NCBI GenBank assembly: GCA_938009115.1
Contig: CALLHZ010000044.1
Coordinates: forward strand, 1-6,379
Direction: 5' to 3'
Source: an uncultured Clostridia bacterium
GTDB taxonomy: Bacteria; Bacillota; Clostridia; Peptostreptococcales; Anaerovoracaceae
DNA length: 6,379 bases
This document shows, in pieces, positions 5,996-6,379 of the stretch. The position numbers and the translations under genes are program-made. Position 1 is the stretch's first letter. Each line of letters begins with the position of its first letter. A model generated the notes under the pieces. It did no database searches. It was not told where the DNA came from and worked only from the letters and a program-made list of their open reading frames with translations.

Positions 5996-6379
5996 ATGAA
6001 ATCATTTTTAGTGATCGGCCTGGGACGATTCGGCCAGCATTTGGCATTGAAGCTGATGGACCTGGGGAATGAAGTCATGGCAGTGGATATCGAAGAAGAC
6101 AGGGTGATGCGGATCGCTCACCTTGTCACAGCATCTCAAATCGGAGACTGTCAGGATGAGGAGGTGCTGAAAGCATTGGGCGTCAAGAATTACGATGCTT
6201 GCTTTGTGTGCGTCAGCGCCGATTTTCAATGCTCCTTGGAGGTGACCTGCGCATTGAAGGAGTTGGGAGCTCAGTATGTGGTGGCCCGGGCGGACAGGGA
6301 CAAGCAGGCAAAATTCCTGAAAGCGATCGGCGCCGACGAAGTGATCCACACGGAAATGGATATGGCTCACCGGATCGCC
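5996..6379 (+). CDS. ktrA: KtrA/TrkA-type RCK regulatory subunit (3'-partial)
   Basis: KtrA-type proteins form a cytosolic octameric ring that binds ATP/ADP or NAD(H) and controls the membrane subunit. The 128 visible residues cover almost the whole N-terminal RCK Rossmann domain; no stop is reached, and the usual C-terminal RCK domain must lie beyond the window. The dinucleotide motif GLGRFG (8-13) is intact, with the acidic D31 ending the second strand, the GDCQDEEVL segment (50-58) in place of the common GDxTD, and the typical domain end GADEVIHTEMDMAHRIA (112-128), close to the KtrA consensus. AAGGAGA at 5984-5990 is 5 bases before the ATG, and the gap to ktrB is 13 bp. The order ktrB then ktrA is the reverse of B. 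subtilis ktrAB. It serves as the intact reference for the degenerate RCK-like protein at 4223-4666. The family call is secure. Confidence 0.93.
   Translation, partial: MKSFLVIGLGRFGQHLALKLMDLGNEVMAVDIEEDRVMRIAHLVTASQIGDCQDEEVLKALGVKNYDACFVCVSADFQCSLEVTCALKELGAQYVVARADRDKQAKFLKAIGADEVIHTEMDMAHRIA

Noticed and set aside
1..6379. CRISPR arrays, insertion sequences, tRNA or rRNA genes
   Set aside because: No direct repeat array, terminal inverted repeats, transposase motifs or cloverleaf-type sequence was seen; nearly all DNA is accounted for by the genes listed.

Overview
The window looks like part of the chromosome of a low-to-mid G+C Gram-positive bacterium, most likely a member of the Clostridia. 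The evidence is the gene order map-infA-rpmJ-rpsM-rpsK-rpsD-rpoA-rplQ, the consistently strong AGGAGG-type ribosome binding sites, the zinc-binding (four-cysteine) form of S4, and the Firmicutes-like sequences of alpha and L17. All genes read on the + strand. The assignment to Clostridia is an inference; a finer placement is not possible from the sequence alone.

Positions 1-4078 are the distal part of the large ribosomal superoperon. It begins inside map (its start lies upstream of the window) and continues through infA, rpmJ (37 aa), rpsM, rpsK, rpsD, rpoA and rplQ. Most junctions are tight (an 8-bp map/infA overlap, and gaps of 14-24 bp). There are two exceptions: a 140-bp gap between rpmJ and rpsM that can fold into hairpins, and a 57-bp gap before rpoA. 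A strong intrinsic terminator at 4100-4128 closes the unit.

Positions 4127-4222 hold a likely promoter region for a second operon, which has at least three genes. The first, 4223-4666, encodes a 147-aa protein with one N-terminal membrane segment and a short cytosolic domain that I read as a degenerate, internally shortened RCK/TrkA-N fold. The second, starting at a TTG that overlaps the stop of the first, is a complete KtrB/TrkH-type K+ channel subunit (439 aa) with all four filter glycines. The third is a KtrA/TrkA-type RCK regulator with an intact dinucleotide-binding motif, cut off by the window end.

The first block makes translation and transcription machinery (N-terminal Met removal, IF-1, L36, S13, S11, S4, RNA polymerase alpha, L17). 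The second block is a K+ uptake system: KtrB is the membrane pore and KtrA the nucleotide-gated cytosolic ring. The small anchored RCK-like protein is the most unusual item; its position as first gene of the cassette suggests an accessory role in the same transporter, but this is inference.
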